Assembly: GCA_007570945.1 (NCBI GenBank)
Contig: RKSH01000049.1
Coordinates: 1 to 10,227, forward strand
From: Gammaproteobacteria bacterium
GTDB lineage: Bacteria; Pseudomonadota; Gammaproteobacteria; Arenicellales; Spongiicolonaceae
Direction of reading: 5' to 3'
DNA: 10,227 bases
Shown: piece by piece, positions 1 to 7,007 of the stretch
How the letters are laid out: each line of letters opens with the position of its first letter
Position numbering within the stretch: position 1 is the first letter of the stretch
Made by a program: the position numbers and the translations under genes
Notes under the pieces: model-generated
The model's database searches: none
The model's input: the letters and a program-made list of their open reading frames with translations, nothing else
What the model was told of the DNA's origin: nothing

Positions 1-1
1 C

Positions 2-253
2 AAAGACGACTACGAAATCACCGACTCCGCCGCCGGCCTCGGGAAAGTTTGGCTCAACGACACCCAATACTTCGGCGAAGTACCGCAAATCGCGTGGGAA
101 TTCCCCATCGGCGGTTACCTGCCCGCGCAAAAGTATCTCAAAGACCGCAAGAACCGCGCGCTCACCTGGTTTGATATCAACCACTACCAAAAAATCATCG
201 TCGCGCTGGTCGAGACCGCAAAACTCATGGAGCAAATCGATAATGCTCCATAG
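2..253 (+). CDS. Type ISP restriction-modification enzyme, C-terminal fragment (5' end outside window)
   Basis: This is the last 83 codons of a gene that begins before the window, ending at TAG 251-253. The visible protein contains a WxFxIGGY-like stretch (WEFPIGGY), then QKYLKDRK, and ends with HYQKIIVALVETAKLMEQID. I recognise this pattern as the C-terminal end of large single-polypeptide restriction-modification enzymes of the type ISP (LlaBIII-like) group, where helicase, N6-adenine methyltransferase and DNA target recognition lie in one protein. The tail belongs to the specificity-domain end. In such enzymes the protein both methylates its site and translocates along and cuts unmodified DNA. 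Only the tail is visible, so the presence of nuclease, helicase and methylase parts cannot be confirmed, and the gene could be a stand-alone methylase with the same tail. Family assignment is from memory of the conserved tail. Confidence 0.8.
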   Translation, partial: KDDYEITDSAAGLGKVWLNDTQYFGEVPQIAWEFPIGGYLPAQKYLKDRKNRALTWFDINHYQKIIVALVETAKLMEQIDNAP

Positions 254-275
254 CAACGCAAGCGCTCGCTCGCCG

Positions 276-303
276 GCAACCTCATGTCCCCCGCGGGGGT
301 TGC
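276..303. repeat. Intergenic inverted repeat / GC palindrome
   Basis: GCAACC (276-281) pairs perfectly with GGTTGC (298-303), extendable by a G-T and a C-G pair. Between the arms, CCCCCGCGGGGG (288-299) is a perfect 12-base palindrome that overlaps the right arm. It lies between the restriction gene stop and the ABC operon. It is followed by AAAA, not a T run, so it is not a standard rho-independent terminator for the upstream gene. It may be an RNA hairpin that marks the transcript end, or it may be chance in GC-rich DNA. Confidence 0.4.
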
Positions 304-327
304 AAAAGCGGGGCAATGCCCTGTAAT
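300..327 (+). promoter_or_regulatory. Possible promoter of the ABC importer operon
   Basis: TTGCAA (300-305; 4 of 6 matches to the -35 consensus) and TGTAAT (322-327; 5 of 6 to the -10) are separated by 16 bases. The predicted start of transcription is around 334-337, at or just before the ATG at 337, so the message would be nearly leaderless. That agrees with the lack of a Shine-Dalgarno sequence in front of 337. No convincing Fur box is visible. The match is weak enough to be chance. Confidence 0.25.
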
Positions 328-336
328 GTGCTTCGC

Positions 337-1443
337 ATGAAAGCGGTTCTTTTCTCAATTTTGCTGGCGCTTGGGCTGTCCGCGCCCGTCTCAAGCGGGG
401 CGGTCATATTTAAGGACGCTCTGGACCGAACCATCGTTCTGGAGAAGGAAGCCGAGCGCGTGGCCATCGTTTACAACTATGTTGAATACGCGGCCGTGGC
501 CGGGGATGAGTGTTTTCGGCGAGTTGTGGGCATCGGCAAAAAAGCGTGGTTTGGCTGGAGAAAAGGCATCTGGGACGAGTACGCCAAGGCGTGCCCGGAG
601 ATTGCGCAAATTGAGGATATTGGTCTCCTGAGATTTGGGGATTTTTATCTTGAAAAATTTCTGCTGCTTAATCCTGACATTCTCATTTTGCCGAAATGGC
701 AATTTGATGCCGTGGATGCCGGGCTGATGGAGAAATTCAAAGAAGCGAAAGTGAATCTCGTGGTGACAGACTATGCCAATCAGGCGCTGGAAACCCACGT
801 AAAAAGCACTTTGGCCATCGGCAAGGCCATCGGCAAAAATCGCCGGGCGAAACAAATAGTGGACTTTTACCGCTCGCAATTGAGTCTGGTGACCGGGAAG
901 ATCGGCGATGCTTTGGCCCGGCCCCGGGTTTATATTGAGAAAGGGCAGGCCGGGGCGGGCAAAGTGGACGACACCTGGTCCAAGGTCGTGTGGGGGGACA
1001 TGCTGGAAACTGCCGGTGGAAAAAACATCGCGGACGGGATTATTCCCGCCGGTAAACACGGGCGAATGCAAATGGAACAAATCCTAAAATCCAACCCGCG
1101 GCATGTTTTCATCACCGGGTCCAATTGGGCCAACTCAAACGATGCCCTGATTATGGGGTACGGGGTTGGGCGGGAATTGGCCAATATGCGGCTTAAACCG
1201 TTCATTTCCCGTCTTGGGTGGAAAGAATTGGAGGCGGTGAGGAAAAATCAAATCCACGGCATCCATCATGGTTTGGCGCGAACACTGATGGACTTCTCAG
1301 CCATACAGTACATGGCCAAACAACTGCACGGCGATTTGTTCCGGGATATCGACCCGATGAGGAATTTGGAGGAGTTCCACGAAAAATTCCTGCCGGTTCC
1401 CCTGGCGGGCACATGGTTTTTTCGCCTGCAGATAGCGGAATAA
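337..1443 (+). CDS. Periplasmic substrate-binding protein of a metal-chelate ABC importer
   Basis: The 368-residue product is a class III (BtuF/FhuD/TroA-like, Peripla_BP_2) binding protein that captures a metal chelate in the periplasm and hands it to the permease encoded next. I chose ATG 337 over the in-frame ATG 316 because it gives a clean signal peptide: Lys2, a hydrophobic core, and likely cleavage after Ala22 (SSGA). There is no lipobox Cys. The mature protein starts with the DALDRTIVLEKEAERVAIV pattern typical of the family, has LNPDILILP in the first lobe, the long connecting helix near residues 150-185, and a second lobe with ILKSNPRHVFITG. The C-terminal part has HEKFLPVPLAGTWFF, seen in iron-type relatives. 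The length is somewhat above the usual 280-350. The substrate cannot be read from the sequence: ferric siderophore, haem, cobalamin and molybdate/tungstate systems share this fold. No outer-membrane receptor gene is in the window. Confidence 0.88.
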   Translation: MKAVLFSILLALGLSAPVSSGAVIFKDALDRTIVLEKEAERVAIVYNYVEYAAVAGDECFRRVVGIGKKAWFGWRKGIWDEYAKACPEIAQIEDIGLLRFGDFYLEKFLLLNPDILILPKWQFDAVDAGLMEKFKEAKVNLVVTDYANQALETHVKSTLAIGKAIGKNRRAKQIVDFYRSQLSLVTGKIGDALARPRVYIEKGQAGAGKVDDTWSKVVWGDMLETAGGKNIADGIIPAGKHGRMQMEQILKSNPRHVFITGSNWANSNDALIMGYGVGRELANMRLKPFISRLGWKELEAVRKNQIHGIHHGLARTLMDFSAIQYMAKQLHGDLFRDIDPMRNLEEFHEKFLPVPLAGTWFFRLQIAE

Positions 1444-1458
1444 AAAACGAGGTTGCCC

Positions 1459-2481
1459 GTGATTAAATCCATTCAGGGAAAGGTGTTGTTTACTCTCGTC
1501 CTATTTTTTGTTTGCATCGTCCTGTTTGTTGCGGACATGGCAACCGGGCCCGCGGATATGGGCGTTCTAAAAATTCTGCAAATCGTTTTCCACCGGCACG
1601 GCGAGGGAAACGAGCGCATTATTGTCATGGGAATTAGAATTCCAGTCGCATTAATGGCCGTTGTGGTGGGGGCCTCCCTGTCCCTTGCCGGATGTTTGCT
1701 GCAAACGATGCTTAATAACCCGATGGCAAGCCCCTACAGCCTCGGTATTTCAAGTGCCGCCGGTTTCGGCGCGGCGATTACGATAGTTTTCTCGTTCGGC
1801 CTTTCTTTTGTGGACAAAGACATTGCCATCGCGTTGAATGCGCTGCTTTGTTCATTGGCGGCAAGCGGGGTGGTTTATGCCCTCAGCAGTTGGAAGCAGG
1901 CATCACCTGAGGCGTTTATTCTGATTGGAATCGCCGTATTGTTCACTTTTCAGTCCCTGCTTTCGGCGGTGGAATATTACGCATCTCCGGAGGATTTGCA
2001 GGGCATCACATTCTGGCTGTTTGGCAGCTTGTCGAAAGCGACCTACCCTAAAATCGCGATTATTTCCTCCATGTTTCTTGTTTCTTTTTGCTTCGTCATG
2101 CGGAACGCCTGGGTGTTGACCGCCATTCGGCTGGGGGAGGCCAGGGCCGAGGCGCTGGGAATCAACCTGAAATATTTTCGCTTGAAGATTTTCTTTGTCG
2201 TTTCGATGCTGACCTCGGTGGCCGTTTGCTTTGTCGGCATTATCGGCTTTATCGGAATTATCGCCCCCCACATCTCCCGGCTTATTATCGGGGAGGATCA
2301 TCGGATTCTGCTGCCCAATTCCGCTTTTCTGGGGGCAATCATCTTGTTGCTGTCTTCCATAATCAGCAAAGTCATACTTCCCGGGGCGGTGTTTCCCATC
2401 GGCATCGTCACCGCTGTCGCGGGCATCCCCATGTTTCTTTTCATCATACTGTTTAACCGAAAAACACGGCTATGGCACTGA
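1459..2481 (+). CDS. FecCD-family ABC permease (metal chelate import)
   Basis: This 340-residue inner-membrane permease of the FecCD/BtuC family has about ten hydrophobic segments. Family landmarks are NNPMASPYSLGISSAAGFGA near residues 87-106, FWLFGSLSKATYPK near 186-198, the coupling helix LGEARAEALGIN near 225-236 that contacts the ATPase, IGIIAPHISRLIIGEDHR near 265-282, and FPIGIVTAVAGIPMFLF near 312-328. I chose the GTG at 1459 because AGG (1450-1452) then sits six bases upstream. The in-frame TTG at 1453 would abut that AGG. The gene lies 15 bases after the binding-protein stop and its last 10 bases overlap the ATPase start, so the three genes form one operon. Like its neighbours it uses more A/T-ending codons than the genes to the right. 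The family is clear, the substrate is not. Confidence 0.93.
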   Translation: MIKSIQGKVLFTLVLFFVCIVLFVADMATGPADMGVLKILQIVFHRHGEGNERIIVMGIRIPVALMAVVVGASLSLAGCLLQTMLNNPMASPYSLGISSAAGFGAAITIVFSFGLSFVDKDIAIALNALLCSLAASGVVYALSSWKQASPEAFILIGIAVLFTFQSLLSAVEYYASPEDLQGITFWLFGSLSKATYPKIAIISSMFLVSFCFVMRNAWVLTAIRLGEARAEALGINLKYFRLKIFFVVSMLTSVAVCFVGIIGFIGIIAPHISRLIIGEDHRILLPNSAFLGAIILLLSSIISKVILPGAVFPIGIVTAVAGIPMFLFIILFNRKTRLWH

Positions 2482-3254
2482 AAATTCAAAACCTCTGCCT
2501 GGGCTACGGGCGAAAACGGGTTCTGGAAAACCTGAATGTCGTTTTTCGGAAAGGCGTCACCTGCCTGCATGGCAGAAATGGCGCCGGAAAATCGTCTTTG
2601 CTTAGGGCGATTTTTGGCCTCGTCAACGCGCACGGAGAGATTTTCCACAATGGAAAAATTATTGACCGGGCGTTCATTCGCGATGAAATCAGTTACATCC
2701 CCCAAAGCGCACAGGCGGTGTCCAATATCAGTGTTTTTGACGTTGTTCTGCTGGGCAATGTCTTTTCCCTGCGGTTCATGGTGGCCGAGGAAATCAAAGA
2801 GAAAGCGGAAAGCATTCTGTCGGCCCTCGGAATACGGCATTTAATGCATCATCCCGTCAGCGCATTAAGCGGCGGCGAAAAGCAAATGGTCTTTTTGGCC
2901 CAGGCACTGATCAAGAATCCCAAGGTGCTGCTGCTGGATGAGCCGGCATCCTCCCTGGATATATACAATCAAATTAAAGTCATGAAAATGCTGCGGCAAC
3001 TTAAGGATTTGATTGTCATCGTCGCCGCTCACGACTTAAATTTGCCCATTAAATTCAGCGATGAGATTGTTTTGCTGAACAATTGCAACGTTGTTTATCA
3101 GGGGGCGCCGGAATTTTTTGACAATGCTCTTGTTGAAAAAATTTACCAGGTCAAATCACATCCCGTGTGTGAAAACGGCGTGCGGGGGTTTTTATACACC
3201 GACATCGTTGATGATGCATTTCCGCCGATTCAGCGGCCATTTCCGCGCGGTTAA
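2472..3254 (+). CDS. ABC transporter ATPase (FecE/BtuD-like)
   Basis: This 260-residue nucleotide-binding subunit powers the importer from the cytoplasmic side. Visible motifs are Walker A GRNGAGKSS (Gly34-Ser42), Q-loop Gln78 in YIPQ, signature LSGGEKQ (132-138), Walker B VLLLDEP (152-158) with catalytic Glu157, D-loop SSLD (160-163), and H-loop His187 in VAAHD. LSGGEKQMVFLAQALI and DIYNQIKVM match the metal-chelate branch of the family. The start overlaps the permease stop by 10 bases, pointing to translational coupling and equal supply of subunits. The last dozen residues (after TDIVDD) are Pro/Arg-rich and may not be native, because the stop codon lies exactly where a minus-strand gene remnant ends: TTAA at 3251-3254 contains a TAA stop for each strand. 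Confidence 0.94.
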   Translation: MALKIQNLCLGYGRKRVLENLNVVFRKGVTCLHGRNGAGKSSLLRAIFGLVNAHGEIFHNGKIIDRAFIRDEISYIPQSAQAVSNISVFDVVLLGNVFSLRFMVAEEIKEKAESILSALGIRHLMHHPVSALSGGEKQMVFLAQALIKNPKVLLLDEPASSLDIYNQIKVMKMLRQLKDLIVIVAAHDLNLPIKFSDEIVLLNNCNVVYQGAPEFFDNALVEKIYQVKSHPVCENGVRGFLYTDIVDDAFPPIQRPFPRG

Positions 3255-3415
3255 TCCAACTCCCCCGCCCTTTCCCGCAGCACAAATTTATGAATCTTTC
3301 CGGTGGAAGCCTTCGGCAACGGCCCGAAAACCACCGTGCGCGGAATCTTAAACGACGCCAGGCGGTCGCGGCACCATTGGATTATGTCTTCGGCGGCGGT
3401 TTCTTGCGCATCGAC
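3251..3415 (-). pseudogene. Remnant of an AMP-forming acyl-CoA synthetase (C-terminal 54 codons)
   Basis: Reading the minus strand from 3415 to the TAA at 3253-3251 gives an uninterrupted 54-codon stretch that looks like the end of an ANL-family acyl-CoA synthetase/ligase (AMP-binding_C domain). It contains AAEDIIQWCRDRLASFKIPR, then VVFGPLPKASTGKIHKFVLR, and ends ERAGELD. The STGK Lys is the lysine that catalyses adenylate formation in intact enzymes. The other roughly 450 or more residues of such an enzyme are missing: the reading frame is directly preceded, in the same frame, by the TGA that ends the SbmA-like gene, and no start codon or ribosome site serves the fragment. I read it as a deletion or insertion scar. 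A readthrough extension of the SbmA-like protein is possible but unlikely. Confidence 0.82.
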
Positions 3416-4417
3416 TCACCCCCGACTCGCCGACACCGCCATTTCTTTCTCCCGTAGCGCCGCCTCAAAAGCGCGCAGGCGTTTGTACACCGAGATGAGC
3501 TCCACAATCAGCGTCCAACTGCGCACCAGGAATTGGAACGAGGTTTCCACCTGGCCGAAAGCGCGGATGATTTGCTGCATGACGCCCAGGGTGATGGCGC
3601 CGGCGACGATGGTGGGGGCCAGGGCGATGTAGGGGACCAGAACGCCGAACTGCAGGTACGACCACTTGGCGATGTCAAAGTACATGTAGTGCAGAAACAG
3701 GCGGAAGTAGTTGCGCCGCACATTGCCGAACAACTCGTTTGCCGTGGGCAAATCGGCGCGCTCCGCATGGTCCTCGCCGTACACCAATTCCTTGCGGTAG
3801 GCCGCCTCCACGCGCTGGTTGCGGAACTCAAGTCCGGGCAGTTTAATGCCCACCGCGGCCAGCACCACGGTGCCGAACAGCGCAAACAGCACCGCCACGT
3901 AAATCAGCGAGTGGTCCACCGCGCCAATCCACGGCAACTCGGTGACCTCCCTGGACAGCACCCATAAAATCGGCAGGAACGCGAACAGGGTCAGCACCGC
4001 GTCCAGCAGGCCGCTGCCGATGCTTTCCATGTAGTTGGCGAACAGCCGGGTGTCCTCCTGCACCCGCTGCGCCGCGCCCTCAATGTGGCGCAGCCGCTGC
4101 CAGCGCTCCATGTAGTAGTTGTTCATCGCCGTGCGCCAGCGGAAAATCCAGTGCTTGGTGAAAAACCCGAGCAGCACCGCGACCACGATGTAGATGCCGG
4201 CGATTTGCCCGAAAGTGGCGAGGAAGCCGAAGAATTCACTCAGTTGCACCGCGCCCGGTTCGGCCAGCGCTTTTTGCACCAGGTCATAAAAACCGCCGAA
4301 CCATTCGTTGATGCGCACGTTCACCTGCACTTGGTAAATGGTGCCGCCCACAATCAGCGCGATGCCGGGGTAGGCCCATGCCGCCCACTTGCGGCTGAGA
4401 AAAAACGATGCGTACAT
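3416..4417 (-). CDS. SbmA/BacA-family peptide transporter, short form
   Basis: This 333-residue inner-membrane protein is of the SbmA/BacA family, proton-driven importers of antimicrobial peptides and other peptides that act as homodimers with an ABC-exporter-like membrane fold and no ATPase domain. The family signature is very clear: FRWRTAMNNYYMERWQRLRHI (92-112) followed by EGAAQRVQEDT, and IKLPGLEFRNQRVEAAYRKE (191-210) followed by LVYGED, then NYFRLFLHYMYFDIAKWSYL. Hydrophobic segments lie near 13-33, 67-87, 136-156, 168-190 and 254-280. Compared with E. coli SbmA (406 residues) it lacks about the first 75 residues, which include N-terminal membrane helices. The start MYASFFLSRKW looks natural, so this may be a short subfamily and not a truncation. 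The ATG overlaps the upstream PBP1A stop by one base (TGATG), implying translational coupling. Immediately after its TGA lies the acyl-CoA synthetase remnant. Confidence 0.88.
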   Translation of the reverse strand: MYASFFLSRKWAAWAYPGIALIVGGTIYQVQVNVRINEWFGGFYDLVQKALAEPGAVQLSEFFGFLATFGQIAGIYIVVAVLLGFFTKHWIFRWRTAMNNYYMERWQRLRHIEGAAQRVQEDTRLFANYMESIGSGLLDAVLTLFAFLPILWVLSREVTELPWIGAVDHSLIYVAVLFALFGTVVLAAVGIKLPGLEFRNQRVEAAYRKELVYGEDHAERADLPTANELFGNVRRNYFRLFLHYMYFDIAKWSYLQFGVLVPYIALAPTIVAGAITLGVMQQIIRAFGQVETSFQFLVRSWTLIVELISVYKRLRAFEAALREKEMAVSASRG

Positions 4418-6963
4418 CAGAACAGTCCCTCGGTGTCCAGCGGCGCCGTGGGGACGCCGGGCGCGCCGGCCTCACCCCCACCCACTCCGCCGCCGGCGCC
4501 GCCCGGCTCGGTGCCGGCGATGAAATATTCCAGATAGCCGTTGGGCGCGTTCTCGGCCGTGGCAAAGCCGCTGTCCTGGTCCACCCACGCGGCGGTGATG
4601 TTGTCCGGCGGCCGCAACTCGGTTTGCGGCTCGCCCCGCAGCGCGGCGCGCATGTAGTCAATCCATGCCGGCAACGCCACCCGCGCGCCGGCCTCGCCGC
4701 GCCCCAGGTTGGCGGCCTGGTCAAAACCCATCCACACGGTGGCGGCGGTGGCGCGGGTGAAGCCGGAGAACCAGGCGTCGTGAAAATTGTTGGTGGTGCC
4801 GGTTTTGCCGGCCAGGTCGGCGCGGCCCAGGGCCTTGGCGCGCTGCCCGGTGCCGCTTTGCACCACTTGGCGCAGCAGGCTGTTCATGAGAAACGCGTTC
4901 TCCGCGCTGAGCACGCGCGGCGCAAGTTTGCCCCGGCGGTCGGCAGTTTGGGCGTCGCCACCGTCATTTTGGAATCCCTCACCGTCAATTGCGAAGTCGC
5001 CCGCGGCGGTTTCGCCGTCGGAGTCACCGTTGTACACGTCCAAACCACCGGCCCCGACCCCGCCGCCACCGTTTTCACCGTCCAAACCACTGTCGGCGAT
5101 GCAGAACTCGCACACCGTCGGCGGGTTGGCGGTGTACAAGGTGCGGCCGGCGCGGTCCTCAACGCGGCTGACCAGATAGGGCGTGACCCGGTGGCCGCCG
5201 TTGGCCAGGACGGCGTAGGCGGTGACCACTTCCAGCGGCGTGAAATGCGGGGTGCCGAGCGCCAGCGACAAGTCGCCGGGCAGGTCTTCGCGGTCAAAGC
5301 CGAACTTTTCCATGTGTTCAATGGCGAAGCGCGGGTTGATGGCGCGCAGGATGCGCACCGACACCAGGTTAATGGACAGGCTCAGTGCCTTGCGCAGCGG
5401 CGTCGGGCCGAAAAATCTGCCGGTGTAATTTTCCGGGCGCCAGATGTTGCCGATGCTTTCGTCCTCGGCCACGATGGGCCCGCCGCTGACCGGGGTGGCG
5501 GCGGTGAAGTTTTTTTCCAGCGCGGCGGAGTAGATGAACGGTTTAATGTTGGAGCCGGGCTGGCGCTCGGCCTGCAGCGCGCGGTTGAATTTGGTTTGGT
5601 AAAAATCGTAGCCGCCCACCACCGCCTTGATGGCGCCGTCGTCGGTGTCGATGGAAACCAGGGCGCCGTTGATGGCCGGCGGCTGCGCCAACTCCCATGG
5701 CCGGTTGCCGCTGCGGCGCACGAAAATGACGTCGCCGGCGGCGACCGCATCGGCGGCGCTCCCAAGTTCGGGCCCCAGGGTTTCGGTGTCTACATGTGCG
5801 CGCGCCCAGGCCAGGCCGCGCCACGGAATCTTCGCCTCGCCGCCGTCCGCAAGAAAAATATCCGCGCTGCGCTCGCCGACCCCGGTGACCAGCGCGGTGC
5901 GCAGGTCGGCCGGCGCCGGGTGCTCCCGCAACAGGCGGCGGCGCTCGGCCTCGGTGGTTTGCGCCAGGTCAATGCGCCCGGCCGGGCCGCGGTAGCCGTG
6001 GCGGCGATCGTAGTCGCGGAGGCCCTTGCGCAGCGCGCGGCGCGCGGCCAGTTGCAGGCGGGCACTGACCGTGGTGTAAACGTTGTAGCCTTTTTCATAA
6101 ACGCCGGCGCCGTAGTTTTCCACCATGTGGCGGCGCGCCATTTCCGACACATATGGCGCCTCCAGGTCAAGCACCGCGCCGTGGTAACTGGCGGTGAGGG
6201 GTTGCGGCGCGGCGGCGCGGTACTGCTCGGCGGTGATGTAGTCCAGTTGCAGCATGCGCCGCAGCACGTAATCGCGGCGCGCCTCGGCGGTTTCCGGGTT
6301 GGTGATGGGGTTGTTGCGCGACGGCGCCTTGGGCAGCGCGGCCAACATGGCCAGTTGCGCCAGAGTCAGTTGGTCCAAATTTTTGCCGTAATACACCTGC
6401 GCCGCGGCGGCGAAACCGTAGGCGCGGTGGCCGAGAAAAATTTTGTTCAGGTACAGTTCCAAAATCTGGTCCTTGCTCAGCGTTTGCTCGAGGCGGAACG
6501 CAAGGAGGATTTCTTTCATCTTGCGGGTGTAGGTTTTTTCCGGGGTCAGAAAATAGTTGCGCGCCACCTGCATGGTGATGGTGCTGGCGCCCTGGCGGGT
6601 GCTGCCGGGGCGCAGGTTTGCAATCACCGCGCGGGCGATGCCGCTGAGGTCGATGCCGGGGTGGCGGTAAAAATTGTCGTCTTCCGCGGCCAGCACCGCC
6701 TGAATCAGCGGGCGCGGCACATCGCCAATGGCCACCGGCTTGCGCCGCTCGTCGCCGAACTCGGCCAGCAGCAGGCCGTCGCGGCTGTAAATGCGCAGCG
6801 GCAACTTGAGGGCGATTTGGTCGGCGGCCTCAATGGGCGGCAGCGACGGCAGCAGCGACAGGGAAAAACCGACCAGCGCGAGTCCGGCCAGCGCCCCGGC
6901 GCCGACGGCCAGCAGCATCAGGCGCAGAAAGAAATTGCGAATGGGTTTGCGGGATTTTGGCAT
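4417..6963 (-). CDS. mrcA: Penicillin-binding protein 1A (bifunctional transglycosylase/transpeptidase)
   Basis: This 848-residue class A PBP polymerises lipid II into glycan strands and cross-links them in the periplasm. It has an N-terminal membrane anchor (residues about 12-38). The GT51 transglycosylase domain has AAEDDNFYRHPGID with catalytic Glu94, GASTITMQVARN (125-136), RKMKEILLAFRLE (147-159) and LYLNKIFLG. An OB-like region follows near 320-420. The transpeptidase domain has the SxxK motif SNIK (nucleophile Ser471, Lys474), SxN motif SIN (530-532) and KTGTT (720-724). The protein ends GLF, like the ELF end of E. coli PBP1A. Residues 618-680 form a Gly/Asp-rich variable linker between VCEFC and the KTG region, described separately. 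The start ATG 6963 lacks an obvious Shine-Dalgarno and faces the divergent coiled-coil gene across 44 bases. The SbmA-like gene follows with a one-base overlap. Confidence 0.97.
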   Translation of the reverse strand: MPKSRKPIRNFFLRLMLLAVGAGALAGLALVGFSLSLLPSLPPIEAADQIALKLPLRIYSRDGLLLAEFGDERRKPVAIGDVPRPLIQAVLAAEDDNFYRHPGIDLSGIARAVIANLRPGSTRQGASTITMQVARNYFLTPEKTYTRKMKEILLAFRLEQTLSKDQILELYLNKIFLGHRAYGFAAAAQVYYGKNLDQLTLAQLAMLAALPKAPSRNNPITNPETAEARRDYVLRRMLQLDYITAEQYRAAAPQPLTASYHGAVLDLEAPYVSEMARRHMVENYGAGVYEKGYNVYTTVSARLQLAARRALRKGLRDYDRRHGYRGPAGRIDLAQTTEAERRRLLREHPAPADLRTALVTGVGERSADIFLADGGEAKIPWRGLAWARAHVDTETLGPELGSAADAVAAGDVIFVRRSGNRPWELAQPPAINGALVSIDTDDGAIKAVVGGYDFYQTKFNRALQAERQPGSNIKPFIYSAALEKNFTAATPVSGGPIVAEDESIGNIWRPENYTGRFFGPTPLRKALSLSINLVSVRILRAINPRFAIEHMEKFGFDREDLPGDLSLALGTPHFTPLEVVTAYAVLANGGHRVTPYLVSRVEDRAGRTLYTANPPTVCEFCIADSGLDGENGGGGVGAGGLDVYNGDSDGETAAGDFAIDGEGFQNDGGDAQTADRRGKLAPRVLSAENAFLMNSLLRQVVQSGTGQRAKALGRADLAGKTGTTNNFHDAWFSGFTRATAATVWMGFDQAANLGRGEAGARVALPAWIDYMRAALRGEPQTELRPPDNITAAWVDQDSGFATAENAPNGYLEYFIAGTEPGGAGGGVGGGEAGAPGVPTAPLDTEGLF
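4933..5100 (-). repeat. Degenerate repeats encoding a Gly/Asp-rich linker in PBP1A
   Basis: The stretch coding for PBP1A residues 622-677 is repetitive. CGTCCAAACCAC occurs at 5037-5048 and again at 5079-5090 (plus-strand reading), 42 bases or 14 codons apart, and CACCGTC-like words recur through the region. The protein shows three loose copies of an (L/I)D-x-x-x-NG or IDGE pattern: GLDGENGG, GLDVYNGDSDGE and IDGEGFQNDGG. It corresponds in position to the variable insert of PBP1A after the Cys-x-x-Cys-like segment (here CEFC). No frameshift is seen. Confidence 0.6.
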
Positions 6964-6984
6964 GGACGGCGCCGTGCGGGCGGC

Positions 6985-7003
6985 GCATTATACCGTATAA
7001 TGC
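6985..7003. promoter_or_regulatory. Palindromic divergent promoter with a TATAAT on each strand
   Basis: GCATTATA and TATAATGC form a perfect 8-base inverted repeat around a CCG spacer. The plus-strand TATAAT (6996-7001) is a perfect -10 box whose transcript would start about 7008, the ATG of the coiled-coil gene. The minus-strand TATAAT (6992-6987) would start transcripts near 6980, about 17 bases before the mrcA ATG. No good -35 match is seen at 17-base spacing in either direction, so activators or an operator role of the palindrome are possible. Confidence 0.55.
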
Positions 7004-7007
7004 GGCC

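Noticed and set aside
316..336. ATG 316 as start of the binding protein
   Set aside because: It adds MPCNVLR before an otherwise clean signal peptide, has no ribosome site, and lies upstream of the transcript start suggested by the possible promoter.
391..1080. Open frame of 229 codons on the minus strand inside the binding-protein gene
   Set aside because: Overlaps a gene with signal peptide, family motifs and operon partners; the antisense product shows no recognisable pattern.
1453..1458. TTG 1453 as start of the permease
   Set aside because: The only Shine-Dalgarno-like bases (AGG 1450-1452) abut it, while GTG 1459 has them at a proper distance.
3533..3967. Plus-strand open frame opposite the SbmA-like gene
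   Set aside because: The minus strand carries an unmistakable SbmA family signature across the same bases; the plus frame is Gln/His/Gly-rich shadow sequence.
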